Shown one piece after another: positions 1 to 11,549 of a stretch of 64,000 nucleotides of DNA. This stretch comes from Pelobates cultripes (taxonomy: Eukaryota > Chordata > Amphibia > Anura > Pelobatidae), in assembly GCA_933207985.1 (NCBI GenBank), contig OW240913.1, forward strand, positions 267,355,726-267,419,725, given 5' to 3'. Under the pieces are notes generated by a model. That model had not been told where the DNA came from. It saw only the letters and a list, made by a program, of their open reading frames with translations, and ran no database searches. The position numbers were made by a program, and so were the translations under genes. The stretch's first letter is position 1. Each line of letters opens with the position of its first letter.

Positions 1-3000
1 CATACCAAAACACCATATAACAAGATTACACATCCTAAAGAATAAGCATTTGTTTGATAACAGATCTCAGCACTAGTTCTGTATTAAAACAGTAGCTCCT
101 AAAGGATGCTTAATTGATTTTAAGTCAGATCTCTTAATAAGATGCTTATTTTTAGAGATTTTTCTATTCAAAAGGATCACTATAGTGTCAGGAAAACAAG
201 CTAGTTTTCCTGACACTAGCATCCTTAGGTCCCCCCACACTCAGGGCACCTCTCCCTTGGCACTGAAGGGGTTAAAACTGAGCTGCGTTATTTCAAAACT
301 TGACACGAACAAGAGATAGATGAGAAATTGACCCATAAGAGTGGAGAAATAAGGTGATTAAACTTGCCTCTTCTCCCGCCCAGAGTTGGTCTCACCTAGC
401 CTCCCAATGCTTTCTTATTTTGCTATTGTGCAGGTGCTGCAAAAAAATTGTGCCAATTTGCATTTCAATGAGAGCATTCAGCATCTCATTATGCAGAGCA
501 TGGAGATGCTCAACATCTGCACACATAGGAAGCATTCTAGTGGACATCTGAGGGACTCACTAGAGGTGTTTACAGTGCCATCACTTGAGGGACATGCAAT
601 AGACACCAGAACCACTACATTAGGATGCACTGGTTCTAGTGACTATTGTGTTTCTTTAAGATATAATTGACAGCCTCATTTATGATTTTGTGTAGTAAGA
701 TTAGGAGGGAAAAAATGTTATGTGATGTAATGATAAATATAAAGATGTTAAGACTATAAAAACTAAAATGCACATGAATGCCAATGATTTCCACTACCCC
801 AATGAAGAAAAATACAAATATTTTGTCATGGAAAAAAAAACAAAAAAAAACACCCCCAGAACATTTAAAATCTACATCACATGTACATTTTGTATGTTAA
901 AACAGAATGAAGTATACGTGCATTTAGAAATATTTTACTTAATATCTTTAGGATACATAAACATACACAGACGCCTACTAAAATGGAACACATCTTTTCA
1001 GTTCCCACTATATGCAGAGTTCTACACATTGTTTGACAAGGCCTGATTTAGACATGACTCAAATTGGACAGGAGAAGCTCGACAGCCAATAAGACTATTG
1101 TGCAATTAGTTCTGGGGAGGGTAAAAAAGTCACCTTTGAGAACCAAATAGAGCATCGGTTTAAAATCCAGGCTACTTAGCATTTCATTCGTCCAATATGA
1201 ATAGAAGAAAAAAAATAAAAAAAATTGTTCAAGCTCTTCGTTAATGACCAACGCCGACACTGTTTTCTATCCATAGAGATTTTTGTTAAGTGCATGTGTG
1301 CACAAAAAAAATAAAAAATCATCGTTTGCACAAATACTTTATCTTTGGCAGTTGACTACTTTGCAATATCAGCAAATCTATCTGCTGGCAGGATGTATAT
1401 GAAGTCTAGATTAAGGCTATGGCTGTTATGATGACAGCCCTGTTAAGAGTATCTCTAGAATCCAGTAAAGTCAGTGGTTTGCGCAAACTACAATAACAAA
1501 CTGCTGCAGAGTTGCCTTAGTGCAAGCAGGCAATCCTAACGCTGAATGTTTAACAAACCCCCTAAGCAGGCTTAAGTAAAACTGGATACAGACTTGATAG
1601 TAAAATATAGTCCATACATTTTTTCATGTTTCTGCACAGACAGTTGCGGCTTGTTATAGTTGTCACATAACAATAACCGACATGCCCCTTGATATCAGGA
1701 ATTAGCCCTGTGCACGGCAGGGCACGAAAGCCTACTGACATGAAGCTATAAAGGAAACTACTTATAAAATCAGACATTGCCACTTTATGATAGGCATGGC
1801 AAGCAAGTCATAACTCAGTTTTCCAGGAGGCACAAACTACTGTTTAGTCAAGAGGTGAATAATTCAGTCACAATACTCAATGTATGTTTATAGTGCATCA
1901 CTGTTAAGAGTCGACAACTGACCAGCTTATGTTTAGTCTGCTAGGCCTTTTCTTTATTTAGGGAAATTCAAGATATTAATCTTATGAACTGTGAATCTAC
2001 TAGGGATGCACCAAAATGAGAATTCAGAATGCCCTTGGCTGAAAAATCACCTTTTTCTCTCCAAATGATAGAAATTATTTTTTTATTAGATGTTTTAATG
2101 AATTTAATCTAATATGAAAAACTTATCTGGAGAACTGAACAGCCTATGTTTTATAGGTGGTGATGCCCAGAAGGCTTGGTAGTACCATGGCACCTTTATG
2201 ACTGCATTGTACTACACACAGAGGGCAATGCAGTATATTAGAACTCATCAGTAACACGCATGGATTCAGTAACTTGGGCCAATTGTGCATTTAAGAATGA
2301 ATACATATAAATTGCCTGAAATATAGGCTGTTTGCTATTCTCTCCCATTAGGATTGCCTTAATAGACCAAGAACTCCACAACATCCAGAGCTTGATTGGA
2401 TAAATGATCCCACTGTGCCGCAAATAGTTAAATATGAACTACAGGGAATTTGCAGAGGCACATTCCATAGATTAGTGGACTCCCACTCCCTGCTCATTGG
2501 CTACTGAATGCTTTGACATACTTGAGGGGGCAGAGCTAGGCACTCAGCCTCACGTGTAACTGCAGCAGCAGACACTGGAAGAAATTGAGCTCCTACCCCT
2601 CCTTCCTAAAAACAGCGCATGACAAAGGAAAAAATAAAATAGAAATCATGTAATTGTACAGCAAAAAATATATTTTATGAGACCATCCAACACCTTGCTA
2701 GACTTCAATTGCCAAAAAAAAAAACATTTAACGGAAATAATCTTGGAAGGTCAAAGATGTCCAATGATTATATATAGTTTTCACAGATTATTCTATCACA
2801 GGGAGAACTGCCCATCAACACAAGTATTAAAAGAAGCAATTCACTAATGTTAGCATCCATAAGAATTATGCAAATTGGGTGGTTTTCTGAAGATTCACAA
2901 ACAAGAAATTGTGGAGAAATAAGAAAAATTCTCTCAACTATCAAGTCATTTGTAATTCTAAGTCCTGTGAATAAGCCTGTATTGATTTAATACCCTATAA

Positions 3001-4660
3001 AATATAAAACATGTACCCAACCATGATTTTATCCACAATTCTCGTTGACACCATCTTTGAATGATTACTATGGTGAGCAGTTTTTTAAAAATCTGGTTTG
3101 CAGACATTTCTAGCTGCAAATCCACAAGTGTTATATGCAGCAAAAAGGATTTTAACGCTATAGGGCGTGAAATCAATAACCCATTACAGCAGAGACTCTC
3201 TCCCGAACTGCCAGCAGCACTGCGACACAGGTGGGAGGGAATCCTCCATCAGCATCAGCTCATAGCATTGGGTTTTAATGCAACACCTTAAACTTTAATC
3301 AACTCTTACTACTCCTTTTAAAAACTAGCAAAAATGACAGTAAATTTGAAGAAACCATATTGAGTGCAAGTCAAACCCCCATCACATCAGAGGGCTTGTA
3401 GAAGCCAGTTACAAAAGGCTCAGGCTACCTAGGAGACTCCCCTTATATGGGCAATCACAGGAGAGCCATTTGGCAACGTGTGCAAATCGGCACAGGCAGT
3501 GACCCTGAAATGGCTCTGGCAAGGCTACTGCAGCCCCACCCTCCCCTCCTCAGATTTATAGGATTTGCAAGAATTGGTGCCTGAAAATGGCACGTGTTGA
3601 ACCTCAATAAAAGAGGATCCTGTGCAGCTGTATCACCCATAATGCTATAATGATATTACAATTCACATAGAGCAATATTAGTTATTAGACAATGTATTCC
3701 ACCAGGAGATCATTAGGATATTGGAATGACAGGGAGGTAACGCTAGATCTATAGGTTTTACATGATCTAACACAGAATGGTTAGGGAGGGAATTAGAATG
3801 CATCATAGGTAACTGAATATGGAAGGCACCTAAGGATGCTCATTGTGATTAATCTAGTTAACGTGATCAGAATGGGACAGGTTTTACTCGCATAGAGATT
3901 CTCCAAGTCAGTCTGAAGCACATTGGAAATACTGAGAACAGCAGAAACAAAATGGAAGATCCTGTCTGCAAGCTTCCTCATGCTCCCCGCCAGCAGGGGT
4001 TTCAAGACCTGGCAGCTGCAACCCTTCCCCTCCCCCCCACAGAATCAGCACATGGACAACCCTGGGTACTGCAGCATGTCTGCCCTTCCTACTCCCTGCC
4101 TGAGAAATGCTTGACACACCGCTAGCTACATATCGGATTAGACACATACACTGGTAATTCAGAGACCTTTTTCAATGTCAGACGATTGAACGTTCCAGAA
4201 CACAGACAAGTTAACCAAGTTATAACATTCTAGGATACAGAGATTCCTAACACATGATATCTAGGACAGATCTGGTACTAAATGATCCAACTAAGCAATC
4301 AGCACTGCAAACACTATTATCGCTACCTAGTGACATTGAGACTCGCCCTAAAAACTAATCTCGACTCAGCCACCCAATGGTTTGTATCTAGAGATCTGGG
4401 TGCAGCTGTCTCCATTCATTCATTGTAAAGAAATGTACTTTAAGAGCAAACATGGTGACCATGACAGTGCTGCTTTCCAGGCTGTAACAGCACATGGAGG
4501 CCATACCAACATGGTAACCATGCCTCCCCCTCCTCCACATGGTGAGCATACTGAATTCCCATATGGTGGCCCTGTCAGCCCTCTCCCTAGCCAGTACTCA
4601 TTACGAGGAGAGTGGCCCTGACACCCACCCCCCACATGTCTCCAGCTCACAGGTTCTCAC
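1..4660 (-). other. AMD1: AMD1 intron 1 (partial)
   Basis: This stretch lies directly 3' (minus strand) of the AMD1 exon 1 splice donor, so it is the beginning of intron 1. I looked on the minus strand for the conserved exon 2 segment of the decarboxylase and found no matching open stretch, so exon 2 is beyond the left edge. Apart from a diverged MITE near the left end the interval is AT-rich unique-looking sequence without recognisable genes. Short open frames here have no family resemblance. Confidence 0.85.
169..659. repeat. Diverged TTAA-type MITE
   Basis: The left end (aaggatcactatagtgtcag) and the right end (gactattgtgtttctttaa) match the terminal inverted repeats of the TTAA-flanked MITE family seen intact at 50748-51212 and 20821-21420. 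The right half also shares the accaccagaacc-type interior with the MITE end at 62935-63032. The left TTAA is mutated, so this is an old copy inside AMD1 intron 1. The TTAA target suggests Kolobok- or piggyBac-type mobilisation; this is inference. Confidence 0.55.
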
Positions 4661-4770
4661 CTTGGGATGTCCCGGAGATCTCCGGACCCTTTGCTCTCAT
4701 CCTGCTGGCTGAACCAAACCTCCAGCAGCTTCTCCGTCCCCTCAAAGAAGTGCGCGGAGCTCTCCTCCAT
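4661..4770 (-). CDS. AMD1: AMD1 exon 1 coding part (S-adenosylmethionine decarboxylase)
   Basis: S-adenosylmethionine decarboxylase makes decarboxylated AdoMet, the aminopropyl donor for spermidine and spermine; it is cytosolic and a pyruvoyl enzyme made by self-cleavage. On the minus strand the ATG at 4770 opens 36 codons containing the family N-terminus [15 protein letters not shown], then GSGDLRDIP. The two Glu of FFEGTE (residues 10 and 13 here) correspond to the active-site Glu8 and Glu11 of the human enzyme. The exon ends in a codon split after AG with a good donor (CCAAG/GTGAGAAC, donor GT at 4659-4660), the same phase and place as in other vertebrates, where the next residue completes Arg. 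The start is fixed by homology; no upstream in-frame alternative resembles the family. Only exon 1 is in the window. Confidence 0.97.
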
Positions 4771-5190
4771 GATCCGGGCCCCGGGGGCGGCGACACCCAC
4801 CGACAGCGCAGAAACGAGATTTACAGAAACGGAGAATAGCCTCTAGTGATCTGGTGAGGCGGAGTGCCCTCGGCCGCTCAGCTTACTCTTACTGTTACTA
4901 TGACTCCTGAGCCTTTTATAATATTACAAAGAAACTAATAAACAAGCGTGAGCTTCTTGACTAGCTCCGGAATATTCTTTAAGCAGTGTCCGTGGCCCGG
5001 GGCGGGTGGTGTTGGATGGCTTGGGATGATGAGCTTGGAGTCGGTTAGATTGTTAGGGTGTTCCTGTGTGTTATATTGATGGGCAGTGACGTTCTCCGGT
5101 ACAGTCTCTTGTTATCCCGTTTTATTCCCCTGTTACAGAGAAAGCGGTAGAGCGAGCGCTAGCTAATATCGCCGGCCATACTGTGTAAAG
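4771..5190 (-). other. AMD1: AMD1 5'UTR
   Basis: About 420 bp of GC-rich sequence between the main ATG and the start site predicted about 25-30 bp downstream of the TATA box. Vertebrate AMD1 mRNAs have a long (roughly 300-nt) structured leader in the same exon as the start codon, and this matches that layout. The leader contains the hexapeptide uORF near its cap end. The exact cap site is inferred from TATA position, not seen. Confidence 0.85.
5159..5179 (-). CDS. AMD1: AMD1 upstream ORF encoding MAGDIS
   Basis: On the minus strand this 21-nt frame reads ATG GCC GGC GAT ATT AGC TAG, giving the hexapeptide MAGDIS. In mammals this uORF lies about 14 nt from the cap, and its nascent peptide stalls ribosomes at the stop codon when polyamines are high, repressing translation of the main ORF. 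The position here (about 11 nt from the inferred start site and about 390 nt before the main ATG) and the exact peptide agree with that mechanism. It is far too short for standard ORF calling. Confidence 0.96.
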   Translation of the reverse strand: MAGDIS

Positions 5191-5214
5191 CGAGGAGGAA
5201 AGCGATGACCATGG

Positions 5215-5223
5215 CCTTTTATA
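5215..5223 (-). promoter_or_regulatory. AMD1: AMD1 TATA box
   Basis: Minus-strand TATAAAAGG, placed about 36 bp upstream of the MAGDIS start codon. That spacing leaves a very short cap-proximal leader before the uORF, as known for vertebrate AMD1. Confidence 0.9.
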
Positions 5224-5246
5224 CGCGGGGCGGTGGCGGCGGGCAG

Positions 5247-5254
5247 TGACGTCA
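5247..5254. promoter_or_regulatory. CRE-like palindrome TGACGTCA
   Basis: A perfect 8-bp cAMP-response element palindrome about 25 bp upstream of the TATA box, flanked by GC-rich sequence (GGGGCGGTGG at about 5227). The distance is typical for CREB/ATF control of TATA-containing promoters. Occupancy is inference. Confidence 0.7.
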
Positions 5255-5264
5255 CTCGCACACG

Positions 5265-5269
5265 ATTGG
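5265..5269 (-). promoter_or_regulatory. Proximal CCAAT box
   Basis: ATTGG on the plus strand (CAGCCAATCG on the minus strand), about 45 bp upstream of the TATA box in the AMD1 direction. Fits an NF-Y site. Confidence 0.65.
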
Positions 5270-5362
5270 CTGCCAGGAACCGGCTGCGCTTAGAGCTTCA
5301 GCTTCTGCAATCGATGCCCACACAGCACTGGGTTTATATGGAGCGATCGCGCTTGGCTGAGT

Positions 5363-5463
5363 GGGCGGGGCTAAGCGGCTGACAGAGCCCTCCATCACTC
5401 TTTAGGCATGACGTCTGGCAAAGCGATTGGTGGCTGATTTAAACCCCGCCCCCGTCACATTGG
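5363..5463. promoter_or_regulatory. Distal AMD1 promoter: GC boxes and CCAAT boxes
   Basis: GGGCGGGGC at 5363-5371, CCCCGCCCCC at about 5443-5452, and inverted CCAAT boxes at 5426-5430 and 5459-5463. The stretch from about 4660 to 5570 is CpG-rich compared with the AT-rich flanks, as expected of a CpG-island promoter. No divergent coding exon is recognisable on the other strand. Confidence 0.6.
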
Positions 5464-5584
5464 TTCCTCCCCCTCAATGTGGAATAACTAGTACTGCGGC
5501 GGAGGGGGTGGAGTCACGTCAACGGTTTTTTGGTTTTTTTTTTAAGTGGGCGTGGTCGGAGTGTTGAGAGCTCTGTAGCTCGCA

Positions 5585-6497
5585 GTGTGAGGGGGTTATT
5601 CACTAAACAGCGAATTGCAGTGAATTGAAAAGCGAATGCTAGGCAAAACTAGTCAAGCTGTCACCATAGCTCTGTGGGAAAATTTATCCAGATCAGCTAT
5701 TTTTACCTAGATATTGAATTCCCCACAGGCTCCTCCTAATGTCTTTTTATTTCATTACTACGGCAACAACCTGCGGCCATTTTATTATATTATATCTCAG
5801 GCGGGCGAGTGAGTCATACAGGCTGCTGACATTAGGGAGGATTCCCGAGGGATGAATAAAGCTCTTATCATTTGCCATGTCGTTACTGCTGTCTATAACA
5901 GATATTATATATAGCCGTACGGGAACGAGGGGGTCTGTGTTTATCCACTGCCGAAAGAGGACACCTCAAATGGCTAAAGCTAAATCTGGGATTTCCCACA
6001 AACAGGATAGGTTTGCAGCAGGCAGCGTATAACAAAGCCCTTTGCTAAACTGTTAAAAGGATCCCTTTAAATATGAATGTGCGCTAAAAACAATATTATT
6101 ACGCACCCAGCCCACTGACCATTGTAGTTTGAAGTTGCCATGTTTACTCAGTGGTACAGATGCCAAATAATGGATTTATCGCGGGATGTTGTAATACCTT
6201 TTTCTTTTTTAAATTGGACTACCAAAGGTTTTTGTTAAATTGGACTACCAAAGTGTTTCTGACAAAACTGAGACATGTACCTGAGCCGTGCTAGAATTAC
6301 AAGGCCAGAGTTAGAATTACAGGGCAGGTAACAAGATATCGGCAAATAATACAAATAACACACACATAAACAAAACACTGCCAGTGTCAAGGGTACTGTA
6401 AATATACAGAACGAGGACGAGAAAATAAATAAATAAATCATCAAAAGGGTGTGTGTAGAATGAATAGAGCACATGTAGAATGAGAAGAAAAATCGTA
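5585..6497. other. Spacer upstream of AMD1
   Basis: Starts with a dispersed repeat containing ttattcactaaacagcgaat; related ttcactaaa/gaattg sequence recurs at about 6960-7070 and 14440-14510. No coding region is seen. Confidence 0.5.
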
Positions 6498-6814
6498 TTA
6501 AAGGGACTCTACAGGCACGATAATCCCTTCATCTCATTTTCAAGTGGTTTAACAATGAATAATGTTCCTTGGGTGCAAAGTATCCGTTGACCATTCTCAG
6601 CCTATTACAGCTGCTCATTGCTGTTATGAATTAGTGTGGTTAATGTGGAATGTATTCTCTGCTTCAGACATACCTCCAGCAGGGGCCAGGCTTAAGGCGC
6701 ATAGTTTAAAAAATGACAGGCGGGAGAGCACCAGTAAACTATAATCACTATAACCACTTCAAAGTTATGAAATATATATAGTGCCCACTGCTTAAACCTA
6801 GAGTGCCTCTTTAA
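6498..6814. repeat. TTAA-flanked MITE, 317 bp
   Basis: Begins TTAAAGGGACTCTACAGGCA and ends with the inverted tagagtgcctctttaa, with TTAA at both outer edges. The imperfect inverted repeats and TTAA target make it a short nonautonomous DNA transposon related to the other TTAAAGG elements here. No ORF. Confidence 0.7.
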
Positions 6815-7239
6815 GTATGTATGTTTACATATGCAAAAATATAAAAAAATCACACCCATACACATAAAAATAGAGCACAAACAAGCAAAAATACACAAGG
6901 GAGGGTAATTTAAAGCTTTAATAATTTGCTAGAAATGTCAGATCTGCACTCACAGGCAGAGTTGTTCACCAGTGGGCTTAGTCACAAAATGCAGAATTGT
7001 AGTCAATTGAAAAACAAATTGTTAATTCACTAGAATTCTGAGTTTAGTGAATAGATCCCATAAACTGTGACTTTTAACACAAAGTAGAACTGGAAAAAAT
7101 TCTTCAAATAAGTAATATTTCCAGATCAGCAAGTTTGTCTTACATTTTCGGTCCCTGTTGAATTTCCAAAAATTCACTGTACCTGTATATTGAATAAACC
7201 CGAGGCTACAAATCTACAAGTTAAAATAATACCATGTGT

Positions 7240-7762
7240 CAATCACGTTCTCGGACAGCCTGTCACCTCCTCACTTAACGAAGCCAAGCCCGCCTGCCTG
7301 GCAACCCCCATGTATATTCCTCCTTATATACACACGCGACTCACAAGCATGCATCATACCAACGCTTCACCGTACCTCTTGATATTCTGCCATTTAACTC
7401 CCCTGATGATCTCACTCATTACACATATGTCACAGGGCAACTGGCATTGCTACCACAGCGACGCTCTTACATCTACTCAGCCTTAGAGGAATCACTAACC
7501 TCGTAGGTTTAAACCATGCTTAATCTTGAAATGTTCCTGAAACTATCCAAATTGTCTATTACACTCCTCATAGTTATCAGCCTGGAAGAAACTAATGTTA
7601 TAGACAGTTCTACCTAGCATGACCTCTTAAAAAATTGTGCTGTTAATGCTCGCCATGTTATTGATTATCTTGTGTTATTTCATCGGCTCGTATCTGCTGT
7701 TGTGGCGATATCAGCAAGTTTGTAATTCTAAGCACTACAAAAATAAAGCATTTTAAAAAAAC
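7240..7762 (+). mobile_element. 5'-truncated L1-type insertion
   Basis: The segment ends in an AATAAAG signal and an A-rich tail at about 7741-7761 and is bounded by a 12-bp duplication aataccatgtgt at 7228-7239 and 7763-7774. That is the hallmark of target-primed reverse transcription. It contains only the 3' end of an element. The tail motif (gtaattctaagcactac then aaaaataaag) is L1-like, but with no coding domain left the family is inferred. Confidence 0.75.
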
Positions 7763-7774
7763 AATACCATGTGT

Positions 7775-8577
7775 AATGGGGAGATACTTTGATCACCCCA
7801 ACCAGTGCAAGTTAAGAAATATACAAAAAAGCAATAAGCATTACAGCTGACAAACATTCATTTTTGTTCCTTTGGTCATTGGAAAATACCCACTTTTCCC
7901 ACAGCTATGTAAATATATTTTCCTGGCTGATCATGGCAGCATCACTTACGGGTAGCTCTGCCTCCAGTCAAATAGGGACAGGAATTAACCAATAAAAAAG
8001 CAAAACAGTATGCATAAAAGGTCCCTCTTGCTTCCATACTATAGTCTTTTTTTTCCTGCCTTCATCCGGCATACAGTAATAATTTCCTAAAAAATATATT
8101 TTTGGCCACTTTCCAATGTGTGCCATGCGTCTCCCAGACACAGTTCAGCCTCTCTGTGGCTGAAGGACCCAGTAAAGAGCTTGCATGAGCAGGGCTAACT
8201 GGGTCAGATTAAATAAATTGTCATTTAAATCATTCTTCTAATACAAAAATTTGCTGAGGGCTGGCTAGGCTCTGTGATTTTACGAGATTTTGTCGCAAAC
8301 AGTTTGGGGTTTCCCCAATCATGTGAGAAAGTTCAAATCCTTTAAAGGGTACACTCACCTTTTTACCCTTAAGGGTGCAAGAAGAATGTTTTTTCCTTTT
8401 CCTCTAGAGTCAAGGTTAACCTTTCAGTGCTCCTACTAACCTTTTTTTTCGAGAAATGTAGGTATTAATCATTGCTTCAACTCTTATACCTAATCATTTT
8501 CTCTCTATTTATATGTCATATTTACACCGATCATGTTCTAAGAAACTTAGGTGAGCCAACATATATTTTTCTTCTTT
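7775..8577. other. Spacer with no recognised gene
   Basis: AT-rich sequence. The part around 7930-8060 (atcatggcagcatcactta, later acaggaattaacc) loosely resembles 14910-14970, suggesting a dispersed repeat, but termini are not visible. Confidence 0.4.
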
Positions 8578-9970
8578 TTTGATTCATTAATTCTTTATTA
8601 GATAAATAATAAAAGACAAAACAGAAACATAATCTTCCAAAAGAAAAACAAGAGACAGACATGGGTTTCTGGGTTGCTTTACACAAGAATTAAGTATTAG
8701 TCTCGTCTCAGAATAATAGTTAAAATAACACTTTACATATATATAGTACACAAAGCAAATAAACACAAAAATCACTGCAACAGAGTCTGAATATTTCCCT
8801 ATTTAATTGCGCTCAAGATTCTCAATTCAAGGCTTTCTAGCAAGGCCATGAGATCTGAGTCTCGAAAGTGTGTCCAGTATACACATTATCAGCTGATTTA
8901 ATTTCTTAATAGCAACTACTATGTAGAGTACATGTGATATTTTTTGAGAGTTAGTTGAAAAACAATTTGCTGTTTAAATTGATCCCATGTTGGAACAGTT
9001 GGGATTTTCCAATCATGAGTGATCAATATTTTGATAGCTATAAAATAATGTACTCCAAGATACTTATCTAGGTTTCTCATAGCAGGCCAATTTATATGTA
9101 GTAAGGCTATCTCGGGTGAACAGGAAAGTGGGCTCATTCCCATATACATCAGACATTTGAACATCGATCTCCAAATCTGGATAATCTTAATACAGGACCA
9201 ACAAATATGTAGGTATGAACCTTCAGATATCTGGCATCTCCAGAAAGTGTTATTATGTACAATGTATAATTTTAGAAAGAAAAGAAAAGGCCTGACACCA
9301 TTCTTCCTTATCTATGTGGCAATTTAATTCGATTTCCCAGTTAGCTAGTATGGATCAGTTAGTTATAGATGGAATAGAGTGGATCATTTTTATTGCCCTC
9401 GATAATGGGTTATCCATTCTTTCATATATAATGAATTTTGCCAACAATAGAATATGGTTATCTTTACTTTAAATAAGGTATTTGTTGATAAAGATTTTTA
9501 ACCTTATATAGTTGTAGATTTCTTACTTTGGTAAGGAAACTTCATTTTCGAGACGTCGAAATGTTTTTCCATGGTTTCCTTCTTTTAGATGGTTAATAGT
9601 TCTTAAACCACATTGTTTCCAATTTTTTAAACAATTATCATCTATGTTATCCTCAACATATTTTAAATGTATATGTCTCAGGAAGCCAATTCTTATTTTC
9701 ATTTCTCATGCTTCAATAATTTGACCTACGATTAAACATCTTGAGTTATACAGATATACACATGAGTAAACATCTTGAGTTATACAGATCTACACATTTT
9801 CTGCCAGTTCAAAATCGAATTATTCCAATTCTCAATTTAAATCATCTCCTTTTCTGCATGAAACCATAGTTCTTTTTTAGATTTCGCTCTATAGATATGG
9901 GTAATGATAATCGAATTATATACCACTTTACACCAAACTTTTTTATCTTTCGCGATTTAGTACTTCAACT
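8578..9970 (-). pseudogene. L1-type ORF2 C-terminal fragment, decayed
   Basis: Minus-strand translation shows the ORF2 C-terminal region: a piece around 9110-9230 with spaced Cys/His followed by IWRSMFKCLMYMGM, then NLDKYLGVHYFIAIKIL and DWKIPTVPTWDQF (frame 9164-8919). The order matches the CCHC zinc knuckle and downstream tail of the full-length L1 at 54313-60320, but the sequence is strongly diverged, so it is a different, older lineage. No RT or endonuclease domain remains. The 3' end is near 8578, next to a T-rich run on the plus strand. Confidence 0.6.
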
Positions 9971-10089
9971 AAACTGTATAGCAGAAGTCGCAGATGCACA
10001 TTCCAGTAACTGTTCACCCCAGCAATTGCTGAGGGCTTTACAGTAACAATAAAATGCATGAATTCATAAAAACATCTAAATCATCAAAC

Positions 10090-10817
10090 TGTGAGAGACA
10101 TAGGAACACTTGGTGACACTAAGACACTAGGGGGCACTTGGAGACCTGAGGACACTGAAGTACTAGGGGAAACATTGAGACATGGGGACGGTGGGAGACT
10201 TGGGGACACTAATACATTAGGACACTAAGAGACATGGGGACACTGAGACACTAGGGACACAGTGGCCCCTAGTCTCTCAGTGTCCACATGTCTCCCAGCC
10301 AGTGTCCCCATGTCTCTCAGTGTCCCTGGTGTCTCTCAGTGTCCCTATTGTCTATGTCCCTGGTCTCCCAGAGTCCCCTAGTCTCCCAGTGTTCCCTAGT
10401 CTCTCAGTGTCCCCTTGTGTCCCAGTGGCATGGGGACACTGGGAGACATGGGGACGCAGACACTAGGGTACTGGGAGACATGGGGACACAGACATGCCCC
10501 CTTTTTGGGTATGTTCGCTCCTTTCGGCAGTTCTGGTTATGTGATTTGCATCAGTGGCCCACCCTTTTACACCATCCATAGACTTTTTGCTTTACTGGAC
10601 TTTTGTGTTCTTAGGGGGTATTGATTTACTTGAAAGATGAAAGCATGAGATTAGCATAGGATATATGGTTTCTCATAGCTGCATCCAGCACCATCTCCAT
10701 TAGATACATTACACTTGGGAGGTAGGACTGTTTTAGTGTTTTTGGTCGCTAAGATTTTGTAATTAGGCACATCATAATTGTCAGCACCAGGCCCACTGTG
10801 CTCTTAATCTGGCCCTG
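10090..10817. mobile_element. hAT-like nonautonomous element, partial (right end)
   Basis: The right end reads ctcttaatctggccctg, the terminal repeat of the family whose complete copy is 19400-22129. The interior (gtatgttcgctcctttcggc; gatacattacacttggga) matches that copy, as does the ggggacact/gagacat minisatellite. No left terminus (cagggccgg) is visible, so the copy is truncated. Confidence 0.7.
10095..10490. repeat. Inverted minisatellite (gacat/ggggacact units)
   Basis: Degenerate units of about 9-18 bp (gagacatggggacact) in the first part switch strand at about 10262 to the complementary sense (agtgtccccatgtctc) and back at about 10433. The array can therefore fold into long imperfect hairpins. 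The cysteine- or serine-rich frames that cross it are repeat artefacts. Confidence 0.75.
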
Positions 10818-11316
10818 ACACTAGATGATTATCTTTGGTTTATGTTTGGATAGTTAAAGCTATTTGTCTTTGACTACGTAAAGCAGTGTTCCTCTCCCAA
10901 AGCATTTCAAACAATTAGAGTAATTTTGATATAATTGTCACTGAAAAATAGAAATAACATCATAACATTTTAAAATGTAAAAAACACTATTGTACCGACT
11001 TATTTTTTATATACAATTTGTAGTTATAGACAACTATTAAGGATAAATAAACCCAAGACATTTGATGTTCCTATTTATTTTATAAGGATACCACTAAGCA
11101 GTGATGTCATCATGCATCATAATAATCTGAGAGTATCTAACAAGAGTTTGAACAATCTGAAGCCAGTTAGTGTGGAGCTGGGACTGCAGGATAAACAGGA
11201 ACTATTTTGAACAAACCAAAACCTTCTGGATAATCTGCTGCATGGACCTAAACAGGATCTGAAGAGTATGGTAATGTATGGGGTAAATGATTCATACGAA
11301 ATACATTGAATACAGA
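10818..11316. other. Spacer, nothing recognised
   Basis: AT-rich sequence between the hAT remnant and the hAT-like element starting at 11317. No coding or repeat signature seen. Confidence 0.4.
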
Positions 11317-11549
11317 CAGTGGCGTACACAGGACCCATGGGGCCCTGGTGCGAAAATTGATCCGTGGGCCCCCCACCCTCCCTCCTTCCCCTCCCCCCCC
11401 GCGCGCGGGCCGGGCCGCAACACATGACGGTGGGCACCTGGTCGCAGAGGTTACAGGGCTGCGACCCCTGCGATCGCGGTATGTATGCCAGTGCATGCAG
11501 ATGCACACACACTTAAAGGACCACTCTAGGCACCCAGACCACTTCAGCT

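Noticed and set aside
4612..4839. 75-codon plus-strand frame in the CpG island
   Set aside because: It is antisense to AMD1 exon 1, whose minus-strand translation matches a known protein.
10288..10624. Ser/Cys-rich frames
   Set aside because: Translation of the gacat/ggggacact minisatellite; every frame over it gives a similar low-complexity peptide.
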